From: Brachypodium distachyon
Lineage: Eukaryota > Streptophyta > Magnoliopsida > Poales > Poaceae
Length of the DNA: 64,000 bases
NCBI RefSeq assembly: GCF_000005505.3
Contig: NC_016134.3
Span: forward strand, 40,610,150-40,674,149
Direction: 5' to 3'
Shown here: positions 36,148-48,261 of the stretch, one piece after another
How the letters are laid out: each line of letters starts with the position of its first letter
Numbering within the stretch: position 1 is the stretch's first letter
Notes under the pieces: generated by a model
Databases searched by the model: none
What the model saw: the letters and a program-made list of their open reading frames with translations, nothing else
Told to the model about the DNA's origin: nothing
Translations under genes and position numbers: made by a program

Positions 36148-39100
36148 TCACCCCTTCTTCCCGTTCGCCGGCGCGGGCGCCGCCCCGCCGCCGAGCACCG
36201 CCGCGGCCGAGTCGACGTTTGTGAGGAGGAACTCGTAGATCTTCTTCCTCAGCCGCTCGATCGTCTCCTCGGGCACGCCGCAGCCACCGCCGTTGGCCGA
36301 GGCAACCGCGGCCTCCCCGTCCGCGTCCGGAGGAGGCGCCCCGATCTCGCCCAGCCAGTCATTGACGCGCTTCAGCTGCGGGAGCATCCTGGCCGCGCGC
36401 TCGCGGTCCCACGGCGCCGCTGCCGTCACGTCGGCGTCCAGGAACCGCTCCACGAACCCGAGGAACCACCCCCGGGACTCCTCCCCGAGCCGCCGAGCCA
36501 GCTGGCCTCTTTCCTCCGCGCCTCCTCCCCTCTCCCACTCCGGCGGGGGCTGCGACGCCGCCGCTGCCGTAGCTCCCGGCCCCGTCCTCGGTTTCCCCTT
36601 TGCAGGGGACATCCGCGACTTCGCCGAGGGAGAAGACTTCACCGCGTTGGGGGACGCCGCAGCCGGCTTCACCGACTCATCAACGATGACCACGGCCAGC
36701 GGCGAAGATACCGTGGCCGGGACCGGCTTGAGGTTGTAGAGCCCGAAGCTGGAGAGGTCCGTGGCGAGCGCGGCGCTCACCCAGGATGTAGCTCGGCGCC
36801 GCCGCTCTGCCGCCACGGCAGCAGTCTCTTCATCCGTGGCAGAGACCACCGTCCCTGCGTCGCTAGCCGTTGAGCATTCCGGCGAGGCTGCGGGCTTGCT
36901 GAGGGTGTCAGTGATCACAGTGGCGCGGGAAAGCGCACCGTGGAGGGCGAGGAACAGCTCAACGGTTGGCTGCGGGTTCTGCTCCTCCGCCGCTGAACTC
37001 ACCTCCGCGTACGAGCTGCTCCGGCCAAAAACAAAGCAAGCCAAGTAAGGATCTCACTACATTACACAAATCATTACGCACGGCTAAAAGACAAGCAAAA
37101 TCACAGTAAACCCTTTCCTGCAGCGTTAGGAAATTGAGTACATTCACTTTCTAACGCAGTACTGTAACACAAACGGTAAATTTTCCAGCACGTAGATCAA
37201 ATGCTGACATTTTTTCAGCAGTGTTTGAAAACGTTGTTCATTAGCAGTGATGGGATTGACAGTAGAGAGCACTGGAGCTGCCAAGTTAATGCTGGTAGAA
37301 GAAAACAATACGCAGGGTCAAGTACAATGCAATAGTTACAGTACGCCATCCATGCATGGCAAGAAGAAACGCAGTTCAGAACATGGTCAGCCATAAGCAA
37401 ATCAACACATGTAGTTTCTAACTTTTTGACATGGCCAAATTGGTAAATTTTGCATGCTTCTATATGGCTCAGAATTTCAGTTGTATTTTAGCTTTCGATT
37501 TTTGAATTTATGCAAGTTGAGTTGCAGTTTTGTGACTTAATCTTCATTTCTTAAAATATGTAGCTAAGTTCCACCTGCACCCAGATGAGATCCAAAAATG
37601 ATGGTCGGATGGACCACGGGTGGGATCTCTAAAAGGGAAGAACCGAGCTGGTTGATAGCATTATTGCAACATGCAAGCCAGCTCGAACTGAGACATTTGG
37701 AGCGTGATGATACCAACAGGTTATCAATGATCTTGCCCTGGTGTAGTGGTGTGCAAGCGCAAAGGGAGCAAGCCACATGAACAGCACTGGGTTCCAGTCT
37801 GTCCCTGGCCTGGTGTCTGGTGTGCTGACCATGTCCTGTATCTAGCATATTTATGCTCAGCACAGGAGCATGCAAACAAGGTTGTCTACGGCCAAAAACC
37901 ATGTGAAGGTCTGGATGTCTCGTAAAGCTTATCAGACAGGACATCTTAGAAGTCTTTGACGAATAATGACTCCTTGACATCGAAGGATTTCTATTTTTTC
38001 CTTTTCTTTCTTTTTTTTTGCAGGAAGACATGCAATGATTTTTAAAAATATTGACACTGGAATATGAAGCTACGACATTTAAAATTTTATATTGTAATAC
38101 AATTTGAGCTCCCAGTAGCAACTATCTGCAGAAACTAAAATCCCAAATTTTGAAAATTTTGAATTAATAAGCTGCAGCATACGCCGTGGTACTTGCTACC
38201 ACATCACCTGGATAGTTGGATAAAGGTAGCAAAACATGAGAGGTTACGGAATGGCACAATCGAACAAAAAGATTCTCTTCTACTATTATATATCTTAATT
38301 GTCAAAGCATGTGATTCCATCAAAGTAGCAAGCATGTGTCCATCGTAAAACTATGTTTTGTCCACAATAAGTGCAAATAAAAAATTATAGCTGAACAGCA
38401 AATAAGTGAGAAATTTTTTCTGAAAATAATTTTGCAGAGTACCCAAAAAAATACGGTGAGGCCAGTGTCTAGAGAAAAAGTACCTCAAACATCTGAGCAG
38501 GCTTTCTGCCGCAGAAGCTTCCTGCATGGCTTCAACAGCAGCCACCTGTGCTGATTCTCTGTACTTCAGAAGCTCCTGCCAGAAATATATTCCAAAAGCA
38601 TACCATCAGGTAGGAAATTCCTACAGAGAAAGCACTATCTTGCTATCATGCTGCTAGTTTTTTTTACAACAAAATTTAAAAGACTGTCAATATTCATAGG
38701 CATTGGTAGCATATGGCTTCCATGAGGAAACACGAGGAGAGCTAATCTAGATGCAATTATATGCTAGATCTTAACGCTACAGTACAATAAACCATATTGA
38801 ACATGTCAATGAACAGTCGTACCCTTCCTAATTTGGCAAGTGGCGGAGGAAGTGATGTCCATGAATTGCTAGCATCTGTCAGTTTTTTGCCGTTGGGGGG
38901 GATCTTAACCAAATTTGTAACATTTGGATTGCTTAAAACCCCAGATGTCCTTTTTACAGTAGGAGGATGCTTCTTCATTGCTTTGTCAGCATCTACTGAA
39001 GGTGCAGGAGCACTTGCTGTGCTCTTCCTAGCAGGGTTAGGAATCTTAATATCATCTTTATGTGAGGCCTTCTCGTCCACCTGTGGCTTTCTTCTAGGAG

Positions 39101-40313
39101 TCTGCATACAAGAATCTCAGGATTAGCCAAGTTTCGTTGAAGCAAAATCAGTGTATAGAAGAAATAATGGCATAACATCATCACATTCTGTACTTTACAA
39201 AATATGATGAATATGAAATAAGAATTATATCTTCACTACGATCTGAGGAACTCAAGAGGCAATATTATCATCAAGAGAAGATAGCGATTATGGAAATTTT
39301 GACGTATCAAGTGCATCTATCCGTAGCATAGTTAACAGGTTACATACCATTGTACTCCTGTGCTCTGACTTCTTGTCTGCTTTGGTTGTCTTTGAATCTG
39401 AATCGTTTTTCCCTTTTGTATCTACAGTTCCTTCCCAGCTTCTTCTCAAAGCCTTTGGTCCTGATCCAATACCCAACACAGAGCTACTGATTGAATTACC
39501 TGCAGAGGACTTCCTCCCAGCAGCAGTAACTTTCAAAACAGAAGCTGCCCTTTCTAACAAGGAGGGCCTAGAAGATGATGCTTTCTCTGGCCCTTTTACA
39601 CCACGCCTCTGTCTGAGATCACTAGAGAACCTATCAAATGTTGCAGGTAGAGAATAGACACTGGTTGGAGATGAAGGTGTTGATCTAATACTAGCAGGTT
39701 TTGTCTTCGATTTAACTGCTTCCTTCTTATCACTAACCCCATTCAAAGCCTGTTTCGACAATGAAGATTTTGATTTGGTCAGCAGTGGTTTCTTATTTTC
39801 TGTCCCGATGGTTTTGTGGGGAGCATTTATTTTGTCTAACTTGCTCTTTTCCTTTTCTAGTGACAAGATGCCAGCATCTTTCAATCCATTGGTTGTTTTC
39901 AAACCATTGGTTGACTGCGCCTTCTTGCTGCCAATACCATTCGAAGAGCTAGTTAATACAAGGTCCTCAGGGTTGCCAACACAAGCATGGCGGCCAGGAA
40001 CTGGTCGAACTCCCCAAAGGATGGGCACCGGAGTGGCTGCCTCAAGGCGATCTACATGGATGAACTGCCCTAACTGAATCTTGTCACTCAAGATGAGATC
40101 ATGCTGTTCCTCAGGAAGCGAAACATATGTGGCATGAGAAGAATCAGACACCTTGAGGTAAAACCCTTGATTGGTGAAAAGATCACTCCCAGAAAGTGCT
40201 GGTACAATGCTGACAACCTGAAGAAGGGACGAACGATGCTCGCCTGCGACTTTAACATCCGTATTCATATGCTGAAGGAGTTTGACAAGGACACCAGGTA
40301 CCAATGACGCCAT
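36148..40313 (-). CDS. Plant DUF936 family protein
   Basis: Four exons (40313-39348, 39101-38823, 38575-38484, 37015-36148) join in frame to 734 residues. The N-terminus [29 protein letters not shown] with [22 protein letters not shown] and [10 protein letters not shown] is the conserved DUF936 domain (about 1-120); its function is not established. A Ser/Lys-rich disordered middle follows (about 130-400), then a short helical segment in exon 3 ([30 protein letters not shown]), and a conserved C-terminal region with [16 protein letters not shown]. The acceptor of exon 4 is a GAGCAG tandem (37021-37016), so the protein may vary by one Ser. Intron 3 is about 1.5 kb. It may be cytoskeletal or regulatory; I infer no specific activity. 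Confidence 0.92.
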
Positions 40314-42764
40314 TGCTGTAATTCCTTGCGCGCATTACTCTGTGATGTTCAAAACAATTCAACAATTAGATAATCACACGAGGACATGGAAGAATCAGAA
40401 CCCAAAAAAAGAAAGTTATAAATTCACTGGTAGGCAACTGGCTGGCCCTAAGAAACTGAAACTAATACCCCTGATTACAATAATGGTTGCAACTTTTCGT
40501 GAATGCAATTATATAAACCTGACTCACAAGTCACAAGGAACTAAAGTAGGAACTTTACATTTACTGCTTGTCCTGAATCATAGTACTATTATTCAAAATT
40601 GAATCAGCAGATATGAATTCATAGCACAACTTGAATAATTCATGCGCTGCTGTAAAATGATTATTAGGAAGGACGGCAGCACAGAAGAATTGGTGGCCGT
40701 AACCCAACAATTTCAGCAAGAACAACAACAGAACAATAGCACTAACAGTACACGAGCATATAAATGAGTATGTAAGAACTGTGCTACCAGGAATGCAATT
40801 ATGCAGTGAATGAGAAAGCTGGTGCCATTGCTTGCAAGCAACTGGATTCAGTCCAAAGCAACGAGGGAGCCGAGCCCGGGACTGCGGCAGGCTCAACACA
40901 ACTAACCCAGCGGCAAGAGCAGATACTACCAGAAGGCAGAAGTCTCATCATGGCATCAATGTGGGCGGTGGTCCTGTCCTCTTCCTCCCAAATCCAACAT
41001 CTTTTCTTTCCCAGCGGGAAAATAAAAGTGGGGAGCGAACAGAAGAACACCGCCCACCAACCAAATCTTCTGCGCCGAGTACTGCTACTTGCCCCTTATC
41101 AATTCCTCCGCAACCTTAAACAAATGCCAATTGGGAGAAGAGCAAAGGACGGCAGGCACCTCAGCAATCATGTACTGTATACGAGTAGTTCATAGATGCT
41201 ACTGCGCGTTGGTTCTCCCAAGAAGCGCCGCAGCAAGGGAGAGCTTCCATCCACCCGAGCAAAGTTTACGCGACCACGAATCATGGGAGAAATCAACGGG
41301 GGAACGGCGGTGCCATCTCAATGAAATTGAAATTGGGTCTTGGACGAGGCAACCGCTCCTCGAATAAAAAAGGCAAATCTCGCCAGAAGCAAGGGAAGCA
41401 GACGGGAATTTAATCAACGGCGAGGAACGAGACGAACCAACCTCTTGGAAGAAATCCGTGGGCCTGGGAATCAATCAACCCTTCCTCCGCTCAGCTCCTC
41501 CTCCCCCTTTGCAGCGGCCGCACGGGAGGAAGAAGGAATCGGGAAAGGCGCGCAGGGTCTCGAGACTCGAGTCCCCCTTCCGCCCACAGCACGCCGCCCG
41601 TGCCAGGCAGCGGTAGCGTGCTTGCTCCGCCGCTGCAACGACTGCAAGCCTACCTATGATCTTAGTCTGCAGCAGGTCCGGTCAGTGAAGAGAGCGTCCC
41701 GCCGCGTCACGTCACACCCAAGAACCAGAACACACCCTCCCCTCCCCTCCTCTCTAACTCTCTTAGCTTTGGCTGGTTTGCGGGGCGCCGCGCTCGGGAG
41801 GAATGGAGAACGAGCTGGAAGAGAAATGACGAATGGGGGAGAGAGAGAGAGAATGGAACGGAGACCGGTGGTCTCGTGCCTGCTTTCTCTCTCTTTGGGG
41901 GGAGAGTGGGGCAGCAGCTAGTAACCGCCCGTAGCAGAGCTGACAACACGCAACGCAACGCGAGGCTAGCCAGCCAGCCAGCCAGCGTCGTCCACTGTGC
42001 GAAGCCTCGGGTTGCGCAGTGTTCGTTGGGTGGGTGGCCTGTGACGCTGTGTGTGTGCGTTGTTGAGGTGGGGCGTTGCTTTCTTCCTTCCTCCCTTGGG
42101 AGTGGAGTGGGGCAAGGAGAGCGTACACAATCCGGGTTCCTTCGAATTTCTTTTGCCGGAGCGCCTGCTCCGAAAGAGATAAGGGGTGATGTACTCCTGT
42201 TTAGGAAAGGACTTAACGGCAAGACAGACGGTTCGTCAATGAGATTATGGGATCTTCGGGGCTGTTTGCAGTCAGCCGCAGCTCGCCCAACCGTCGTTGA
42301 CTGTTACCTCAGCCAAGTCAATTTTTTTGTTCACCACGTTCTAATTTCACGCCCACGCGCTGGCGAGTTGGTGGCGGCAAAATCCTTCGCCAACGATTTG
42401 GCTTGCCCATTTTGGCAGCGCAGCCTGGGGCGTGATCCAAACAGTCCCTTCTTCCTTAGTTCAGCTTACCACGCGATCCCTTTTTTTCCTTTGATCTGTT
42501 GTTCCATCTTGGTGCCACCTTCTGCTGTGTCCACGGTAGCCTTGACCCGCAACACCATACAACATAGTCCTAACTTACCTAAATTACCTATCGGGAGCCT
42601 GACGCCACACCTCGTGAACTCCCATCCACCGTCATTATCGGTTCGGTACCCTCCAACGGTCATTCTAAGCTAGAAATGGGGAGGGGTGTCCTTACCTTGT
42701 CCGTCCGATGACGATGGTGGAAGAACTTCATAATTGAGAAGGAAAGAAAAATCTTATTGTGGTA
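40314..42764. other. Leader and promoter region of the DUF936 gene
   Basis: A GC-rich, CT-rich stretch on the minus strand at about 41450-42150 looks like a grass promoter and leader, about 1.2-1.8 kb from the start codon. A leader intron between about 40330 and 41500 is therefore likely, but I cannot fix its sites. The open frames (for example 41707-42222, minus) are Ser/Pro/Arg-rich and probably chance. Confidence 0.4.
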
Positions 42765-42974
42765 CTCCATCCGTTCCGGTATGTGGGCCCCACGCATTTC
42801 TAGGTTGAAAATTTAACTAATCTAACACGGGTTTTATAACGCAAAACTTATACGATTAGAAAATTCGGATGCTCTATTTTCTAAAGGTATAATTTTGTGA
42901 TATAAGAATCATGTTACATTAGTTATATCTTCAACCTAGAGATGCGTTGAGGCCCCTTATACCGGAACGGAGGT
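42765..42974. mobile_element. Stowaway MITE
   Basis: About 210 bp. The left end, CTCCATCCGTTCCGGTATG after TA, pairs with the right end ATACCGGAACGGAGGTGC. The right terminal bases are altered (GGTGC for GGAG), so that end is eroded. The inner arms also pair (CTAGGTTGAAAATTTAACTAAT-type on the left with the TTAGTTATATCTTCAACCTAG region on the right). Confidence 0.8.
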
Positions 42975-45405
42975 GCTTTTTTTAATATCGCGTCAATTGA
43001 ACCTTTGGTAATGCAAGTAAATCAAAAGCGCATGACAAATGCCGTCCATGACATGTTGAATTTTAATGGACTGAAACACGAACCATACCGGCTAACCTGT
43101 GGCCACATAGTCCGGACGCCGTGAGATTGTTAGAATTCTTCAAGACAGAATCGTTGCACGCTTCAGAGCACTTTTATGGCAATTTGAGGAGTGATGATTA
43201 ACGATTGCCCATTTTAGCATTCAAGTTTTGTTCCCAAGCGCGTGTCACTCTATGCCCAAACTTGACGTCAAATTATGCACATGCATGCCCCATCTTTTCG
43301 GCCATTTCCAATTCCATTTAATAGTATGCGCTAAAGTGGCATGCAACCTCCAAAGATGGTAAGCGGCGTGACGAGGAGAGACAAATAGTCAAATAGACGA
43401 CGCGGGTCTTTCTACATGCATCTTAATTGAAATGCAAAATTTCAAAACTACGCATTCGTGAGAAAAATTGTCCTACGGTTCAACAGATCAAAAACAACTA
43501 ATGACGCCGCCGTGATTTCGTCAGGGTTTACGGCCGGGGAGGACGAGAGCCCAGCAGGGTGTTTGGAAAGGACGCCGTCCGTCCCTTTTCAGGTCGGAGC
43601 AAAATACCGGCGATCAGCAATGGGTGAGGGCGCTCCGTGACCTGCTGCTTGACGCGCTAGTCTCACTTACCCAGTCACAGAGTGCTACCTAATCGCAGCC
43701 TAAAAATCTTCTAAGTTAACTAGCTCTACACCGATGTATTCACTTGTCAGTTAGGAGCACTACGTCACGAGAGCGTACAGGAGGTCAGGAGCTACGGTCC
43801 GAAGCAAGAAAAACAAAAAATAAAGGTGGTCGGCCGTATCAGCACTGCTGCTGCTGTATTGGTCAGTGCAGCCCGATATTATATCAGTCATGTTAGTTAA
43901 TTAATTAATTAATACGGCGGGTGATAGGGATCCCGTAACCACCATACGTAATGCTACGCCGGTTGGTTAACTAATCGGAGTACCCGGCAACCAGACGAGA
44001 GTGATTACCGTAGCTACCTGCCGGCTGCCGTCATCGCGTAGTGCAGCAGGCCATATGTTAGTCTCGTTGCTCCACCAGCCATAGTTACTGCTTGAGCCTC
44101 TTACTGCTTTGATTTGATTTTAGCCTTTTGAGTTTGTAGTCATTGGTTCCATTCCAGGGAAGCCTCTTACTGCTTGAACCTCTTAGGTTCTGCCCTGTGG
44201 CGCCTCAGCGTCTGCGAAGCAGTAGAATTTGGCCGAGAAAAAAAAATCTCGTGGAGACATTGACCCTCGTCAAACGAACAGAAGATCGAAAGGAGTCGCT
44301 TTGGTGACAGCAAGCAAAGTATATAAAAACATTGCACTCACAGGCGGACAACTGTTTTTGTTCCCTCTTTTTCTCGAGAATCACTTGACATTTGGTGATC
44401 GAGTGAGTGTGCGACCGTTCGCACGTGGTTTCATGCTTTCGTTCTGTTCCCCGGCCGCGCTGGCCACCGCCTGCAGAACGTGTTCCGACTTCCGGCGTTA
44501 CCCGTCGACGTTTTTCCAATAATAATCCGTTCGAGAATCTCTATCCAACAGTGCCGTGTACGCGCATGTGGCTGCTGCTGGCGTGTCGGTAATTAGTAAG
44601 CAGTCGGGCACCGGCCGATGAACCGAGAGCTGCGCCGCAATGCTCGAACAAACATTCTCACCAGAAAAACCTGGCGATGCACCTGCTGCCACACTTGGCT
44701 GTGCCACCGACGACCGATTCAAAGAGCTGTGTAGCTGAGACCCTCGTATCTGAAGTTCATCAGCGCCGGTTTTGCCTTTGAAGCAGAAGTATCCGTTGCG
44801 TGAGTTGTACCTCACACGGCTCTGCGTTTTCACTCAGAATAATTAATAACTAACGGGAGTCAGGCTCAGCAAAGTTATTGCTACTACACCCGTAAACATC
44901 CAAATCACCCGGGACGATACAAGTACGCCGGCCCACGGACAGGGACGTACTACTGGGTAGAGTACGCGGAGACGATCTAGCCAGGTGCGAACGTCACGTA
45001 GCGAGAGAGGAAAAGATACGGTGGACGGGGGTCAAGTACGCTGGACCCGTAACAGGTGGTCCGCGGATGCCACGGTACCACCACCACGGGCGTGCCCACA
45101 CGTACTAGCTCGTCGTGCGGGGCGCATTTCCGGACAGCTCGGAAAGGCGAAAGCCGCGAGCGACGGACGGCGCTCCCTCTCGTAGCATAGTCCCGGTCGC
45201 AGCACGTGGGAGGAGAGGACCTGGCCGGCCAACCGAGGTCACCTGGCTCCGCGCCGGCGCTGGCGAACAGGTTGGGGAGGCACGGGAGGATCGGTATGCC
45301 GTATGCGGAAGATTTAGGGAATTGGCTTGGTGTACTTGTGTGCTGGTAGTAGTAGGCGGCACGCACCGCGCCACACTGGCCATCGCTGTAGTATAGCCTC
45401 CAGGT
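42975..45405. other. Intergenic DNA without a recognisable gene
   Basis: Mixed DNA with short open frames on both strands and no recognisable product. A run of TTAA repeats lies at about 43897-43912. The stretch 44205-45400 is GC-rich with overlapping frames. No RNA gene was identified. Confidence 0.4.
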
Positions 45406-45414
45406 TTGTTCGTT

Positions 45415-46261
45415 GAGAAAATTGACATAGTATCATTAGGAGAAACCTAAGGTTACAAAATACCGCTAAAAAAGTCGAGCTTTTCGAAACACCATCACTA
45501 TTCACATTATTTTTTCCAAAGTACCACGGCGCGCCGTGAGATGTCAATCTGTCCCGTCAGTCAAACCGTCTAAAAAAAAGGAAAAGGAAATCTTCTGCCC
45601 TCTGACCCGACCTCGTCTCCTCCCCAACCTCCTATCCATGGCGGCCGCGCCCCTCCTTCGCTCCTGCGCCACATCGCCGCCGGCCGCGTCCGCGGCTCCC
45701 CCTACTCGCGCCGCTCTCCCCCGCTGCTGCACACCGCCCCCGCCGCTGCTGACCTCGCCGACAGGCTCCACCATGCACGAGGCCGCCCATCGTTTTCCTT
45801 CGGCGACCCGCAGCAGCCCTGCAGGAAGCGGGGGAAGGTTTTGGCCTTTTGTGGGCGGAGAAGAGGTCAATCGCGCATTCACGCGTCCGGCGAGCAGAGG
45901 TCAGGAGGCGACGAGGAGGAGGACGCGCGGTGTTGTCGGTGGCACCGCCGTTGCCGCACCTCGTCTTCGCCTACTACATCACCGGCCACGGCTTTGGCCA
46001 CGCCACCCGCGCCCTCGACGTCCGGACCTCATCTCCTCTCCTCCGCTCTTCGTCATCAGACGTCTCTATTATCTTCGCGTGGTATCTGAAGCCCCTTCCT
46101 GCCTGGGTTTTGACAGTTTGATTAACGGGCTAGATTGACATCTCATGACGGTGGTACTTTGAAACCAAAAAATGAATAGTGATGGTATTTTGGAAAGATT
46201 GACTTTTTTATTGGTATTTGGAATCTTAGGTTTTAAGTAGTGGCATTGCGTAAATTTTCTC
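45415..46261. mobile_element. Pack-MULE with long inverted ends
   Basis: An 847 bp Mutator-like element. The left end starts GAGAAAATTGACATAG and the right end, in reverse, GAGAAAATTTACGCAATG. Similarity then runs about 130 bp inward (TAAAAAAGTC, ATACCATCACTATTCA, AGATTGACATCTCA). It is flanked by 9 bp direct repeats, TTGTTCGTT (45406-45414) and TTGTTTGTT (46262-46270), differing at one base. Nine-base duplications and ends starting with G and long TIRs are typical of MULEs. No transposase is present; the interior is GC-rich captured gene sequence. Confidence 0.88.
45930..46025 (+). pseudogene. ARA1: Captured fragment of an L-arabinokinase-like gene
   Basis: Inside the Pack-MULE one frame reads PHLVFAYYITGHGFGHATRALDV. 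This is the conserved N-terminal glycosyltransferase-like motif of plant L-arabinokinase (HLVFAYYxTGHGFGHATR), which in the complete enzyme precedes a GHMP kinase domain. Similarity stops after ALDV, so about 30 codons are kept and no kinase domain. Upstream GC-rich sequence (about 45638-45900) may come from a second gene; one frame has LRHIAAGRVRG, like a mitochondrial presequence. A chimeric transcript is possible, but no functional kinase. Confidence 0.7.
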
Positions 46262-46270
46262 TTGTTTGTT

Positions 46271-47459
46271 AATGCAGGATGGCAGGGGGCATGGGCGATC
46301 TTGGCTAGTCGGCAACCGCGGCCAATCCATACATGAAGATGAAACCGAGTAAAGTACTCGGCAATCTGTCAGGTGTCATTTTTTTTTTGTACTTGCTTGT
46401 GTGCCGGGCAAAGCAGTAGATTCCCAATGAAAATTGCAGCCCATCATATAAAAAATCTAGTACGTACTGCCTACGGGCCATGTCCCAAAATAGATTAAAA
46501 TACACCTACTCTGTGACATACGGAGTACAGATAGTAGTACGAGTAGTAGTATCCCCGCATGCTGGAACTTTATTTTTTTCAGAAGGTACAATGTCTGATC
46601 GAAGGTACTGTAGCACAGAAAACCGACCCACTACCTTCCCTTTCCTGAGGACAAGCGCCCCAGGTCAATTGTTACATGACGTGCCACCTGTGGCGTTGGG
46701 GTGTATATACGACTATACGAGACTCGTGTAGTACGATCTCACGGATTACTCTGGTCTGATTATCATGTCATTGATTGGTTATTGTCCTACACAGCGAAGC
46801 ACCGGACTCGGTTCGGAGTCGGAGCACGTGGAACGGGGACACGTCCTGCGCCGGCGCCGACACGGCATGCAGCGTTTCGCACCTCCTGTTGCCGGCCAAT
46901 ACGTGCCGCCGGAGCGCCGCGCCCGCGCGGAACCTTTTCGGGGGATTCGACGGCGATAGCAGGACAGGAGCGACCGAGCAACAGCAGTGTTTGTTTTGTT
47001 GTTTTGACGAATATGTTGGGTTGCTCTGATCTCTGTTGTGCTTGCCTCCAGAATCGAACTCGCTTTGCACCTAGCGACCTCCCGTGTGTTCTCACGCCTC
47101 TTCCTCCTCTTCTGCTGCTGCCCATTCTCAGTCCTAGGTGCCATGCCATGGACGATTGGCCTCCTGGGACCTCAAGTTGATCGGCGCCACTAAGCTTTGA
47201 GCTGGGATTATGGGGAATGGATGCAGTGTCTACTGTCTCCGGATCAGGCTTCGGCATGGCTCTTTGTTGTATCGGTGCCGATTTGTAAAAATAAACAACA
47301 ATTATTACAAATCCATGAAGATATTTGCAAAGCTCTGTAGTGTCAGTTCACAACATTAATTGGCACAACATAGCTCGGCCTCGGTCACTGGCATAAATGC
47401 CTGAATCCGCGAAAGCGGTGTCTGAAATGTTGGTGGAGAGGTTACGTAAATCAGGATTT
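46271..47459. other. Intergenic DNA without a recognisable gene
   Basis: Mixed composition. A 156-codon minus-strand frame (46787-47257) and several overlapping plus-strand frames are Arg/Pro/Gly-rich and look like chance frames. No RNA gene or transposon end was identified. Confidence 0.4.
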
Positions 47460-47890
47460 TTACGTTGCTTAGGTTAACGGGTTCAATGTATTTCAGATGT
47501 GTATTGCGTCTATTGCGTACACTATGGTGTTATGTTGCAATTGTTCCTGAGTGTGTTGCACGGTGTTACTTTCAAGCTCAAATGTGTTTTGTTTATGTTA
47601 TTTCTAAATGTGCTCAAGTATGTTTTTGGTTACTGTGTATATTATTTCTGCCGCTTACACTTTTATGTTGCATATGTTATGAGCAATGTTTTTGATGATT
47701 CTGTTGCAAAAAAAAAATTGGATTTGTTGCATGCCCAAAGAAAATTGTTGTGAATGTGTTTAAAATGTTTTAACATTTTTTTAATAATTTTTATAGTCAT
47801 GAAGAAAATGTTGTATACACACAAAATATGTTGCAACCCAGAGTTTGATGTTTTGATGAGAATGGTCAAGATCAGGCTGTTTAAGTAGAT
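47460..47890. repeat. AT-rich degenerate repeat with GTTGCA words
   Basis: The words ATGTTGCA, GTTGCA and GTGTTGCA recur irregularly (about eight times) in T-rich DNA. This pattern is known from internal or subterminal parts of some grass DNA transposons, but no ends could be paired, so I leave the family open. Confidence 0.35.
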
Positions 47891-48084
47891 AAATGTTGCA
47901 TGTTGCAGGCCAGAGTTTTATATACTCGCACATCTTTTTCATAAATATCAAGGTAATACAGTGTTCTTTTTTAGATAATAATGAAGGGAACACAATAGTT
48001 GGTGCTAGGGTTTCAGAAATCCCATTTGAAGTATAGTAAATATTCAAGCTGGAGGTCTGTCAACAGGGGTTTGATGATTCCCGC

Positions 48085-48110
48085 AAAAAAAAAAAAAAGG
48101 GGGGGGGGGG
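48085..48110. repeat. Poly(A)14-poly(G)12 tract
   Basis: Fourteen A followed directly by twelve G, flanked on both sides by TTTGATGATT. Homopolymers of this length mutate quickly and are prone to sequencing error, so the length is uncertain. Confidence 0.85.
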
Positions 48111-48261
48111 TGTTTGATGATTGACAAAACCCTCAAACCTGTGAAAAGATGACTTCGATTAGTACTTCATACTAGTACTTCTGGGAACGAAGCAAGATGA
48201 CTTCGACCACTACTAAATTCAAGGACCTTGGCTTCAGTGGTTATGATAACTTGGCATAAGT

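Noticed and set aside
41707..42222. 171-codon minus-strand ORF
   Set aside because: Ser/Pro/Arg-rich and overlapping open frames on the other strand; it lies in the CT-rich leader/promoter of the DUF936 gene and has no family resemblance.
46787..47257. 156-codon minus-strand ORF
   Set aside because: No recognisable motif, and several other frames are open over the same bases.
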